A program made the translations under genes and the position numbers. From Aurantiacibacter xanthus (lineage in GTDB: Bacteria > Pseudomonadota > Alphaproteobacteria > Sphingomonadales > Sphingomonadaceae), in the NCBI RefSeq assembly GCF_003584015.1, contig NZ_QXFM01000074.1, positions 1 to 33,949 of the forward strand: 33,949 nucleotides of DNA, in the 5' to 3' direction. This document shows, in pieces, positions 9,152 to 18,200 of the stretch. Numbering within the stretch: the first letter of the stretch is position 1; every line of letters begins with the position of its first letter. The notes below the pieces were generated by a model that ran no database searches, had not been told where the DNA came from, and saw nothing but the letters and a program-made list of their open reading frames with translations.

Positions 9152-11794
9152 CTAGCGGTAGCGCGCTGGCGCTTGCAGCACGGCGTTGGCGATCAGCAGG
9201 TCGAGCCCGTCGAGATAGCCGCGCGTGCTCGGGTCTTGCGCGAAGCCGACTACCAGACCGTCGCCGTGTTCCTGCGCCATCAGGTAGGGCTTGAACGCCA
9301 TCTGCCGCCGGTTCTCGTCCCAGATGTAGCCGCTGGCAAGCAGCTCCTCGGGCGCGGCATAGCGCACCGCGTTGGTGCCCGTTCCGCGCGCGAGCGGGGT
9401 GAAGATGAGGTTGCCGCTGGCGTTGACCACCGGACCCGCCTCGTAGCCTGCCGAAAGGATGGTGTCGGGATCGACGGCGGTGTTGAGCAAGGCGCCGGGA
9501 ATGATGTCGGGCATGGCATCGGGGTTGCCGATCAGATTGCGATAGTCGGCCAGCGTGGCGATCTCGGTGCCGGGCGCGGTGGCACCCTCGGGGGAGGGCT
9601 TTTCCTTGGCGTTCCGCATGGCGGCGGCGCTCTCGGGCCGGGTCGCCAGCAGCGGCTCGTCGCCGCGGTTGAGCGCCATGATCGAACGACCGATGGCGAC
9701 CAGCAAGCCCCCCTCCTCGGCAAAGCGCGACAGCGCGGAGACACCGCTCGCCCCAAGCGCGCGGGCCGGGTTGCCATCGGGCACCAGCACCACGTCATAG
9801 TGGCTCAGATCGGCTTCGCTCACCTTGCCGGTGCGGATCGCCGCGACGGGCATGGCGAGCCGCTGCTCGATCACATAGCGCAGCGCCCCGGCAGACAGCG
9901 GCGAAACGCCATCGTCCCACAGCATCGCGATGCGTGGGGCAGTGAGCACGGCGGTGCTGTCGCTGCCGAGATTGGGGCCGTCCTCGACCCAGCCATTGGC
10001 GAGCGCGCGGGTTTCCGCGCCGATGGTGCGCGCGAGCGCGTTCAGCTCGCCGAGCTTGCCCGCATTGGCGGCGGCGGTGAACACCACCGAGCCGCGCGGA
10101 TAGGTGCGCCCGCCCGCCGTGAAGGCTTCGGAGCTGGAGCGACCCGTCAGACCGGCGCGCAAGGCTTCGGCCACCAGACGGACCTGCCCGCTGTCGCTCC
10201 ACGGAACGGCGAGCCCGAACGCGCCTGGCGCTTCGGTGCGGTCGGGCAGGGGGGTGTCGGCAGCGAGCGCCACACCGCCAGCGGCATTGCCGCACAGCGA
10301 CACGTCCACGCCCGACATCAGCCCGAGCGACCACGCGGTCGAATCGTAAAGTTCGTGCGGCAGGTCGCGGCTGCGGCGGTCCTCCTGCTCGGCGACGAAG
10401 AAGGCGGGCAGGTCGGTCTGCTCATCGAGCAGCGCGCGCACCAGACGGCCGGTGCCCTGCTCGCGCGGCACCGCGAGATAGCCTTGCGGATGGCTCTTGC
10501 CGCACGCGCTCGCCGGGCCGCCCACCTGCCGCACGGCAATGCCCTGCAAGGCGAGGCGGCGGCCAAGCTGCTCGGCGTTCCAGCGGCGCGAGGCAAGGTC
10601 GATCAGATAGCTGCCGCGCCCGGCCTCGCCCGTGGCGGCGCTGCGGCGATAGTCGGCATAGTCGGTGAGGAAGCGGCGCGCGTTGGTGGCGACAGTGTAG
10701 GCCGTGGCAAGCGTCGTGGTGAAGTGGTTGCGCACCGTGTCGCGGTAGGTCAGCAAGCTGCCGTCGGGCCGCTCGTAGACGAGGCCGCGCGAGCTGGCCT
10801 GTTCGAAGGTCATGCCGATGGACCCGTTCAGCATCGGCCAGCTGTCGCCATAGCCTGGGTAGAAGGCGTCGAACACTTCGCGAGTGTAATAAGGCTGGCC
10901 GATGGCATCGAGCGCGGCGGCGTTGTTGCGGCCCAGAAGCTCCTGCGCGGCGATCTGGTTGGTGGTGATGTTCGGATTGATGGGGTTCGCCACCGGCGGC
11001 ATGAAGTAGGTGCTTTCGCCGCCCATCTCGTGCGCATCGACGAAGACCACCGGCTGCCAGTCGCGCAGGGCAGCAACCTTGCCGCGCGTTTCGGGCTGGG
11101 TCAGCGCGAACCAGTCGCGGTTGAGGTCGAACAGGTAATGGTTCACGCGTCCGCCGGGCCAGGGCTGGTCGTGCTCGGCGGTATCGGGATCGGCCTGCGG
11201 CACCAGTCCGCGCGCTGCCATGGTGCTCTGAACGAAGCGGTTGCGGCCATCGGGGTTTTGTGAGGGGTCGATGATGACGACGCTGTTGGCAAGGATCGTA
11301 TCGACCGCCGCGTCGCGCTCGGAGGCGAGCAGGTGATAGGCGAGGGCAAGGGCCGCATCGGTGGAGGAAATCTCGTCACCGTGAACGCCGTAGGAGAGCC
11401 AGGTGACGGGCACGGTGCGTTCGATAATCGCGCTGGCGGCGGCAGGCGCGAGGCCGCGTGACAGCTCGCCCATATCGGCCTTGATCGCATCAATCCGGGC
11501 CATGTTGGCGGGGCTGGCAATCACCGCATAGACCAGCGGACGGCCTTCCCAGCTTTGCGCATATTCGATCAGGTGCACCCGGTCAGGAGCCGCCGCGGCA
11601 AGCGCCTGCATATAGGTGAGGACATCGGCGGGCGCGGTGATCTCATCGCCGGGGGCATGGCCCACTACCGTACGCAGTTCGGGGATCGCCGGGTCGAACG
11701 TGCCGGGAAGGATCGACTGCGCGGCCAGCGGAGTGGAGGCGAGCAGGCTGGCAGCGCCGAGCAGTGCGGCGCGGACGATAGCGTGGCGGATCAT
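9152..11794 (-). CDS. Secreted M14-family zinc metallopeptidase with C-terminal amidotransferase-like domain
   Basis: 880 residues. Residues 1-24 are a signal peptide (MIRHAIVRAALLGAASLL, cleavage near PLAAQS). The zinc site matches carboxypeptidase A-type enzymes: His138 and Glu141 in GVHGDE, then His255 in VDAHEMGGE 114 residues later. A candidate catalytic Glu331 is in MTFEQAS. NPDGRNRF and LNRDWFALTQPET are also typical of M14. From roughly residue 600 on the protein resembles a class I glutamine amidotransferase-like fold (VVLVPDGNPARALG, EEGGLLVAIGRS) without an obvious nucleophilic Cys. It probably trims peptides in the periplasm or outside the cell. The start at 11794 was chosen for the signal peptide and the SD-like GGGAA. 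An extension to 11875 would mask the signal. Confidence 0.88.
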   Translation of the reverse strand: MIRHAIVRAALLGAASLLASTPLAAQSILPGTFDPAIPELRTVVGHAPGDEITAPADVLTYMQALAAAAPDRVHLIEYAQSWEGRPLVYAVIASPANMARIDAIKADMGELSRGLAPAAASAIIERTVPVTWLSYGVHGDEISSTDAALALAYHLLASERDAAVDTILANSVVIIDPSQNPDGRNRFVQSTMAARGLVPQADPDTAEHDQPWPGGRVNHYLFDLNRDWFALTQPETRGKVAALRDWQPVVFVDAHEMGGESTYFMPPVANPINPNITTNQIAAQELLGRNNAAALDAIGQPYYTREVFDAFYPGYGDSWPMLNGSIGMTFEQASSRGLVYERPDGSLLTYRDTVRNHFTTTLATAYTVATNARRFLTDYADYRRSAATGEAGRGSYLIDLASRRWNAEQLGRRLALQGIAVRQVGGPASACGKSHPQGYLAVPREQGTGRLVRALLDEQTDLPAFFVAEQEDRRSRDLPHELYDSTAWSLGLMSGVDVSLCGNAAGGVALAADTPLPDRTEAPGAFGLAVPWSDSGQVRLVAEALRAGLTGRSSSEAFTAGGRTYPRGSVVFTAAANAGKLGELNALARTIGAETRALANGWVEDGPNLGSDSTAVLTAPRIAMLWDDGVSPLSAGALRYVIEQRLAMPVAAIRTGKVSEADLSHYDVVLVPDGNPARALGASGVSALSRFAEEGGLLVAIGRSIMALNRGDEPLLATRPESAAAMRNAKEKPSPEGATAPGTEIATLADYRNLIGNPDAMPDIIPGALLNTAVDPDTILSAGYEAGPVVNASGNLIFTPLARGTGTNAVRYAAPEELLASGYIWDENRRQMAFKPYLMAQEHGDGLVVGFAQDPSTRGYLDGLDLLIANAVLQAPARYR

Positions 11795-11941
11795 CGAGGT
11801 TCCCTGTCCTGTTATGGCAGGCAGGATGAGCGGAGGAGCGGCTTTAGGCAAGCGACTGCGCACAAGCTTTGCCAAAAAGGTAATACCGCGCTGGGGCGCA
11901 GGCCTTCAGGCTGAGTTATCGCACTTAGATGAAGTGGAAAA

Positions 11942-12016
11942 TGGCTCCCCGAGTAGGATTCGAACCTACGGCCAAGTGATTAACAGTCACCTACTCTACC
12001 GCTGAGCTATCGGGGA
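11942..12016 (-). tRNA. tRNA-Asn (anticodon GTT)
   Basis: On the minus strand the acceptor stem pairs TCCCCGA with TCGGGGA, followed by discriminator G and an encoded CCA (11942-11944). The D arm is AGCTCAGCGGTAGAGT. The anticodon loop CTGTTAA gives GTT, and the T loop is GGTTCGAATCC. Length is 75 nt including CCA, with no intron or mismatch seen. Confidence 0.96.
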
Positions 12017-12038
12017 GCAACCCTGAGGCAGGTGAGCG

Positions 12039-12067
12039 CCTATATGGGGGTGATTCTGGTTTGGCAA
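12039..12067 (-). promoter_or_regulatory. Sigma70-type promoter for tRNA-Asn
   Basis: On the minus strand TTGCCA (12062-12067) and TATAGG (12039-12044) are separated by exactly 17 bp. The -10 lies 23 bp before the tRNA 5' end, leaving a short leader for RNase P. Confidence 0.6.
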
Positions 12068-12124
12068 GGCCTGTTTTCGGCTTTCTGACAGGGCTTCGAA
12101 AAAAGTGCCAAGGGAATGCGCATT

Positions 12125-12165
12125 TACGCCAAAAACGGCGCAAAGGCGGAGCGAACCGCCGCGAG
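12125..12165 (-). terminator. Possible terminator after nadK
   Basis: In the 180-bp gap between tRNA-Asn and nadK, the minus strand has GGCGG/CCGCC with a 6-nt loop (12145-12160) followed by TTT. A second small CGCC/GGCG dyad enclosing five T residues follows. It is weak as an intrinsic terminator. Apart from the tRNA promoter nothing else is seen in this gap. Confidence 0.35.
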
Positions 12166-12198
12166 GACGCCAGCCCGGATGGGCCGACGGAGCGAGAA

Positions 12199-12984
12199 TC
12201 AATGCGCGAATTGCTCGGACACGATCCGTTCGTCGAGCGCCTGACCGGGATCGAACAGCATGACCATTTCCTTGTCGCGCGCGATCGCCATCTTCACCTC
12301 GGCCACGTCGCGCACTTCCTTCTGGTCGGCCACCACCGCCACCGGGCGTTTGGCCGGCTCGTTCACGCGGAAGGTGACGGTCATCCAGTCGGGCAGGATC
12401 GCGCCCGACCAGCGGCGCGGGCGGAACGGACTGATCGGCGTCAGCGCCAGCATATGCGAATCGAGCGGCAGAATCGGCCCGTTGGCCGAAAGGTTGTAAG
12501 CTGTCGAGCCGACCGGGGTGGCGAGCAAAACGCCATCGCCCACCAGTTCGGGGATGCGCACGCGCTCGTTCACCAGAATTTCGATCTTGGCGGTCTGGCG
12601 CGTTTCGCGCAGCAGACTGACCTCGTTGATCGCATAGTAGCTGGTGGTGTCGCCGCTCTGGGTCGTGGCGGTCATGCTGAGCGGGGCGACGCGCATCATC
12701 TTGGCGCGGTTGATATGGTCGACAAGGCTGCTGGCCCCGTGCCAGCGGTTCATCAGAAAGCCGACCGTGCCGAGATTCATCCCGTAAACCGGCAACTTGC
12801 GTCCGGTATCGAGCATATGGTGCAACGCATCGAGCATCGAGCCATCGCCGCCCAGCGCAACGACGCAATCGGCCTCGTCCACCGGCACGAAAGCGATCTT
12901 CTCGCGCAGATCGCGCGCGACCTCGGCGGCGCGGTCGGTCTGCGCGTGGAGCAGCGCCAGCTTGGTGAATTCGTGCTCGGCCAT
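12199..12984 (-). CDS. nadK: NAD kinase
   Basis: The 261-residue cytoplasmic enzyme phosphorylates NAD to NADP. The diagnostic GGDG motif sits in CVVALGGDGSMLDALH near residue 45. It is followed by YGMNLGTVGFLMN, the NE dipeptide in YAINEVSL, and the conserved GDGVLLATPVGSTAYNLSANGPI segment. Length is slightly below the E. coli enzyme but normal for alphaproteobacteria. The ATG at 12984 has a modest SD (AGGGA). It is divergent from the EAL-domain gene across 114 bp, which must hold both promoters; no clear elements are visible there. Confidence 0.97.
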   Translation of the reverse strand: MAEHEFTKLALLHAQTDRAAEVARDLREKIAFVPVDEADCVVALGGDGSMLDALHHMLDTGRKLPVYGMNLGTVGFLMNRWHGASSLVDHINRAKMMRVAPLSMTATTQSGDTTSYYAINEVSLLRETRQTAKIEILVNERVRIPELVGDGVLLATPVGSTAYNLSANGPILPLDSHMLALTPISPFRPRRWSGAILPDWMTVTFRVNEPAKRPVAVVADQKEVRDVAEVKMAIARDKEMVMLFDPGQALDERIVSEQFAH

Positions 12985-13098
12985 ATGAACGGTCCCTGCG
13001 GAAAAGCAGCGGCAGTACTATGAAGCGGCGTCCCGATTTGCAACGTAGTCAATTGCGCGCGCGCATTCCGCGCCGGTTTGGCGCAAGGGGCGGCGGCG

Positions 13099-14400
13099 AT
13101 GGAATTACATGAGACCGATGGTCAGGACCGGCTGACCGGCGTATTCAACGCCCACGCAGCCATACAACAGTTGGGCGAATGGCAGGCAGGCGCAGATCCG
13201 GGGCAGGTTGCCCCGATCCACGCCATGCTGCTGTCGCTGAAGCGCTTCTCCGCCGTCAACCTGGCCTATGGCAAGGCGGCGGGTGATCGCGCTCTGGTCG
13301 AGATTGCAGGCCGCATCACTGCCTTTGCCCGCACCGAATTCGACCGCGAGTGGCTGGTCGCGCGCGTCACCGGCAGCACCTTTCTGATCGCCGCGATGGA
13401 AGCCTCCAGCCGCGAACGCTGGCAGTGGCTGGCCGAGGAACTGGCGCTCGACATCGCGCGCCCGCTCGCCAGCATCGAGGCACCGGCACCTGTCCGTCTG
13501 TGGCCGCGCATGGCGCTGCTGCGCGCCGTGGCCGGGGAAAGCCCCGAGCGGATGGTGACGCGGCTGGGCGAGGCGCTGGAGAGCGGACGGCACAATCCCG
13601 GCAAACGGTTCTGCTGGGTCGATGGCACACGCTCGCTGCCCGACCGCAGCGCGCACGAACTTGAGGCCGACCTCATTTCGGCGCTCGGCCGCGACGAGAT
13701 CGCCATCGTCTATCAACCGCAGTTCTGCACCGAGACCGGCGCAATGGTTGGTGCCGAGGCGCTCGCGCGGTGGGAGCATCCGACGCTTGGACGGGTCGGC
13801 GCGGGGGCGATGCTGGCGATTGCCGAGCGGGCCGATCACATCGGCCAGCTCTCGCGCCATATCGTGCGCAAGGCGCTGCTCGGCGCGCGCGACTGGCCGC
13901 AGCACCTCAATATCTCGCTCAACGTCACGAGTACGGATCTCGCCGCCAGCGATTTCGCCGAAGTGCTGGCCGAGGCGGCCAATGAGGCGGGGATCGCGCC
14001 CGAGCGGATCATTCTGGAAATCACCGAACAGGCGCTGGTGATCGAGCTGGATCGCTCGGCTCAGCGGTTGCAGGAACTGGCCGACTGCGGAATGCAGGTG
14101 GTGCTCGACGATTTCGGCGCGGGCTTCTGCAACTTCCGTTACCTCACCATGCTGCCGCTGACGGGCCTGAAGCTCGATCGCTCGATGATCGAAAATCTGG
14201 CCGACGACCCCCGCGACCTCGCGGTGTTGCGCGGCATTGTCGCGATGGCGCGGGCGCTCGATCTCTATGTCCTCGCCGAGGGGGTGGAGACCGAGGCGCA
14301 AAAGGAGATTGTCGCGGCCGAGGGCTGTTTGAAGTGGCAGGGCTTCCTTGGGGCGCGGCCCATGTCGTCGGGTGATCTGGCTTCCTTTACGATGCGCTGA
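13099..14400 (+). CDS. Cytoplasmic EAL-domain protein with degenerate GGDEF region
   Basis: 433 residues. The C-terminal half is an EAL phosphodiesterase domain for cyclic di-GMP. Key residues appear intact: EAL at 220-222, Asn275, Glu307, the DD pair 337-338, Lys358, Glu394 in AEGVETEAQ and Gln414. The N-terminal 10-165 resembles a GGDEF domain, but the active-site loop reads TGSTF at 91-95, so it should not make c-di-GMP and may bind GTP or act structurally. There is no membrane segment and no recognisable sensor domain. The ATG at 13099 has AAGGGG about 9 nt upstream; a TTG at 13078 is less likely. Predicted activity is c-di-GMP hydrolysis, not shown. Confidence 0.9.
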   Translation: MELHETDGQDRLTGVFNAHAAIQQLGEWQAGADPGQVAPIHAMLLSLKRFSAVNLAYGKAAGDRALVEIAGRITAFARTEFDREWLVARVTGSTFLIAAMEASSRERWQWLAEELALDIARPLASIEAPAPVRLWPRMALLRAVAGESPERMVTRLGEALESGRHNPGKRFCWVDGTRSLPDRSAHELEADLISALGRDEIAIVYQPQFCTETGAMVGAEALARWEHPTLGRVGAGAMLAIAERADHIGQLSRHIVRKALLGARDWPQHLNISLNVTSTDLAASDFAEVLAEAANEAGIAPERIILEITEQALVIELDRSAQRLQELADCGMQVVLDDFGAGFCNFRYLTMLPLTGLKLDRSMIENLADDPRDLAVLRGIVAMARALDLYVLAEGVETEAQKEIVAAEGCLKWQGFLGARPMSSGDLASFTMR

Positions 14401-14446
14401 CCGCTACGAGCGCGCACCTGTTCTGAACTTTTGAAGAGGTGCCGCC

Positions 14447-15115
14447 GTGCGAAAGCTCGATCCCAGCCAGACATATCCGATGGTCCTGCCCGATGGCACC
14501 GAGGTGAAGACCGTGGTGCACCTCAATCAGGTGATCGACCACCCGCGCATCGAGATCGGCGACTTCACCTATTTCGGCCACCTTGAGGCGCTGGATGACT
14601 ATGCGGCGTTCCTCGCGCCGTACATCTATCCGCCGAGCAAGGAGAAGCTGGTGATCGGCAAGTTCTGCCAGATCGCGCACGGGGTGCGGATCATCACCAG
14701 CTCGGCTAACCACGACACCTCCGGTTTCTCGACCTATCCGTTTACCAACTTCATGCTCGATAGCAGCATGGAGATGGCCGACGTGGTCAAGCTGATGGAC
14801 CTGCCCGACCGCAAGGGCGACACGGTGATCGGCAACGACGTGTGGATCGGCATGAACGCGATCATCATGCCGGGCGTCACCATCGGCGACGGGGCGATCA
14901 TTTCGGCCGGTGCCGTGGTGGTGAAGGACGTCGCACCTTACACCGTGGCGGGCGGCAACCCGGCGCGTGAGCTGAAGGCGCGCTTCGATGCGGAGACTAC
15001 CGCCGCCTTGCTCGACATCGCCTGGTGGGACTGGCCCTACGATGTGATCAGCGCCAATTTCGCCGCCATCACCGGGGGCGATATCGCCGCCATGCGCGCG
15101 GTGAACCCGGTCTAG
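14447..15115 (+). CDS. CatB/XAT-type hexapeptide-repeat O-acetyltransferase
   Basis: 222 residues. Left-handed beta-helix repeats are visible in [13 protein letters not shown] and in the run [20 protein letters not shown]. The catalytic His of xenobiotic acetyltransferases fits His89 in [16 protein letters not shown], and the C-terminus has the family helices. These enzymes acetylate hydroxyls on small molecules or antibiotics; the chromosomal setting gives no evidence of drug resistance. It starts with GTG at 14447, preceded by AAGAGGTG. It lies 46 bp after the EAL gene, so the two may be co-transcribed. The substrate is unknown. Confidence 0.85.
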   Translation: MRKLDPSQTYPMVLPDGTEVKTVVHLNQVIDHPRIEIGDFTYFGHLEALDDYAAFLAPYIYPPSKEKLVIGKFCQIAHGVRIITSSANHDTSGFSTYPFTNFMLDSSMEMADVVKLMDLPDRKGDTVIGNDVWIGMNAIIMPGVTIGDGAIISAGAVVVKDVAPYTVAGGNPARELKARFDAETTAALLDIAWWDWPYDVISANFAAITGGDIAAMRAVNPV

Positions 15116-15144
15116 CCGCCGATGACATTACCCTGACCCACCTT

Positions 15145-15234
15145 GCTCCCCTCCCCGCGGGGAGGGGCTGGGGGTGGGGGCTCGACGCTGGCGTGGAACC
15201 CCCATCCCAACCCTTCCCCAAGGGGAAGGGCTTT
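15145..15234 (+). repeat. Two-hairpin intergenic repeat, copy C
   Basis: The cleanest copy: CCCCTCCCC/GGGGAGGGG, then CTGGGGGTGGGGGCTCGA, the spacer CGCTGGCGTGGAA, and the C-rich tract. It closes with CCCTTCCCC/GGGGAAGGG and CTTT. It lies between the convergent acetyltransferase and mfd genes and matches the reverse complement of copy A almost throughout. Confidence 0.88.
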
Positions 15235-15260
15235 GCGAGTCGGTGCTTTGTCCTCGCGCG

Positions 15261-18200
15261 CTAGGCCTTCTTCGCCGCCTTGCGGGCGATCCCGCTCAGG
15301 CCCTTGGTCAGCTGGAACAGCCCGTTGAGCCTGCTCTCCGGGTTGCCCCAGGCGCGCTCGATCACGAGCTTCATGTCGGGCCGCAGGCGCGCCGTGCCTT
15401 GCAGGCGCTCGACATAGGCGAGCAGGCCCGCGGGATCGGGGAAATCGTCCTTGTGGAAGGTGACCAGCGTGCCGCGCGCGCCGACGTCGATCTTGGCGAT
15501 GTTGGCGGTGATCGCCTGCTGCTTCACCTCGATCAGGCGAATGAGGTTCTTGGTGGCTGCGGGCAGGTCGCCGAAACGGTCGATCATCTCGGCGGCCATG
15601 GCGTCGAGGTCGCCCTTGTTCTCGGCCTGGTTGAGGCGGCGATAGAGCGCCATGCGCACCGCCAGATCGGGCACGTAATCCTCGGGGATCATGATCGGCG
15701 CATCGACCGTGATCTGCGGTGACAGGCCGGTGCTGTCGCGCTCCAGTCCGACATCGCCCGCCTTGGCGGCCATAATCGCGTCTTCGAGCATCGACTGGTA
15801 GAGTTCGAACCCGACCTCGCGGATATGGCCCGATTGCTCGTCACCGAGCAGGTTGCCCGCGCCGCGGATATCGAGATCGTGGCTCGCCAGCTGGAACCCG
15901 GCACCCAGCGAATCGAGGTCGCCCAGCACCTTCAGCCGCTTCTCCGCGACTTCGGACAGCGCGGTGTTCTCGGGTGTGGTGAGATAGGCGTAGGCGCGGA
16001 TCTTCGAGCGGCCCACGCGCCCGCGCAGCTGGTACAGCTGGGCGAGGCCAAAGCGGTCGGCGCGGTGGATGATGATGGTGTTCGCGCTAGGCAGGTCGAG
16101 CCCGCTTTCCACGATCGTGGTCGAGAGCAGCACATCGTACTTCTTCTCGTAGAACGCGCTCATGCGTTCCTCGATCTCGCTCGGCGCCATCTGGCCGTGC
16201 GCGGTGACGTATTTCACTTCCGGCACCGTCTTGTGCAGCCAGTCCTCGATCTCGGCCATGTCGGAGATGCGGGGCACGACGATAAAGCTCTGACCGCCGC
16301 GATGGTGTTCGCGCAGCAAGGCCTCGCGCACGACCATCTCGTCCCACTCCATCACATAGGTGCGCACGGCGAGGCGGTCGACCGGCGGGGTCTGGATGGT
16401 GGAGAGTTCGCGCAAGCCGCTCATCGCCATCTGCAAGGTGCGCGGGATCGGCGTGGCGGTCAGCGTCAGCACATGGACGTCGGCGCGCAGCTGCTTGAGC
16501 TTTTCCTTGTGGTTGACCCCGAAGCGCTGCTCCTCGTCGACCAGCACCAGGCCGAGGTTCTTGAACTTCGTGTTCTTGGAGAGGATCGCGTGGGTGCCGA
16601 TCACCACGTCCATCGTGCCCGCCGCCAGCGCATCGCGCGTGTCCTTGGCCTCCTTCGCCCCGACCAGACGCGAGAGGCGACCGATGCGCAGCGGGAACCC
16701 GGCAAAGCGCTCGCAGAAGTTCTGGTAGTGCTGGCGCGCGAGCAGGGTGGTGGGGGCCACCATCACCACCTGCTGGCCCGCCATGGCCGCCACAAAAGCG
16801 GCGCGCAGCGCGACCTCGGTCTTGCCGAAACCGACATCGCCGCAGACCAGCCGGTCCATCGGCTTGCCGCTTTCGAGGTCGCCCAGCACATCGGCGATGG
16901 CCTGATCCTGATCCTCGGTCTCTTCCCAGGGGAAGCGGTCGAGGAACTGGTTGTAGCTCGCCTCGTCGACCGGCAGCACCGGGGCCTTGCGCAAGGCGCG
17001 CTGGGCGGCGACCAGCATCAGCTCGCCCGCGATGGCGCGGATGCGCTCCTTCAGGCGGGCGCGGCGCTTCTGCCAGGCCTCGCCGCCGAGCCTGTCGAGC
17101 GGCGCGCCTTCCTCGCTGCTGCCATAGCGCGAAAGCACGTCGATGTTCTCTACCGGGATGTAGAGCTTGTCGCCGCCGGCATATTCCAGCATCACGCAAT
17201 CGTGCTGGCTCTTGCCCACGGCGATGGGTTCGAGGCCGAGGTACTTGCCGATCCCGTGGTCGACATGGACCACCAGATCGCCCCGCCGCAGCGCCTGCAA
17301 TTCGGCGAGGAAGGCGTCGGCGTCCTTCTTTTTCTTGCGGCGGCGCACGAGCCGGTCGCCGAGCAGGTCCTGCTCGGTGATCAGCTCGATGTCGTCATTG
17401 GCAAAGCCGGTGTCGAGCGGCAGGACCATCGCCGCGAGCCGCCCCTTGGCGGATTGACCCAGCGCCTCCTGCCAGCTCGCGGCGAGCGTGGCGGGGGCTC
17501 CGGCCTCCTCAAGGATCGAGACGATCCGCGCGCGCGAGCCTTGCGAATAGGCGGCCAGCAGCGGGCGCTTGCCCTGCTTGCCGACGGCGGTGAGATGCTT
17601 GGCCGCCGCCTCGTAAACGTTCTCGCCGCGCGAGCGTTCGGGCGTGAAGTCGCGCGCCGAGCGGAAGCCGAAGTCGAGCGACTTTGCGTCCTCGGGGCGG
17701 GCGAACTGGTCGGCCACATGGGCGGGCCACCTGGCGAACAGGCCGGACGCTTCGTCGGGCGCCAGATAGAGGTCGGCGGTGGCGAGCGGGCGGTAGCTGC
17801 CCTTGGCCTGGCCTGCCACTTCGCCGCGCTGGCGGTGATAGTCGGCAATGTCCTTGAGCCGCTCTTCCATCGCGGACACCGCGCCTGCCTCCATCACCAG
17901 CACGTCGGCGGGGGCGAGGTGGTCGAACAGCGTGGCGAGCCGGTCTTCGAACAGCGGCAGCCAATGCTCCATCCCGGCGAGCCTGCGGCCCTCGCTGACC
18001 GCCTCGTAGAGCGGGTCTTGGGTGGCGGCGGCGCCGAAGCGTTCGCGGTAGCGGCTGCGGAAGCGCTTGATCGTATCGTCGTCGAGCAGCGCCTCGCTGG
18101 CGGGGAGCAGGAGGTGGCTGTCCACCACCTCGGTGGTGCGCTGGGTGCTCGGATCGAACAGGCGCAGGCTTTCCAGCTCGTCGCCGAAGAAGTCGAGCCT

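Noticed and set aside
8381-11263. A 960-codon plus-strand frame spanning the MFS gene, repeat B and the M14 gene
   Set aside because: It crosses two real genes on opposite strands and an intergenic repeat, and its translation has no family features.
14447-15115. The acetyltransferase as a chloramphenicol resistance gene
   Set aside because: The XAT fold is broad, the gene is chromosomal with no mobile context, and the motif does not identify a drug substrate.
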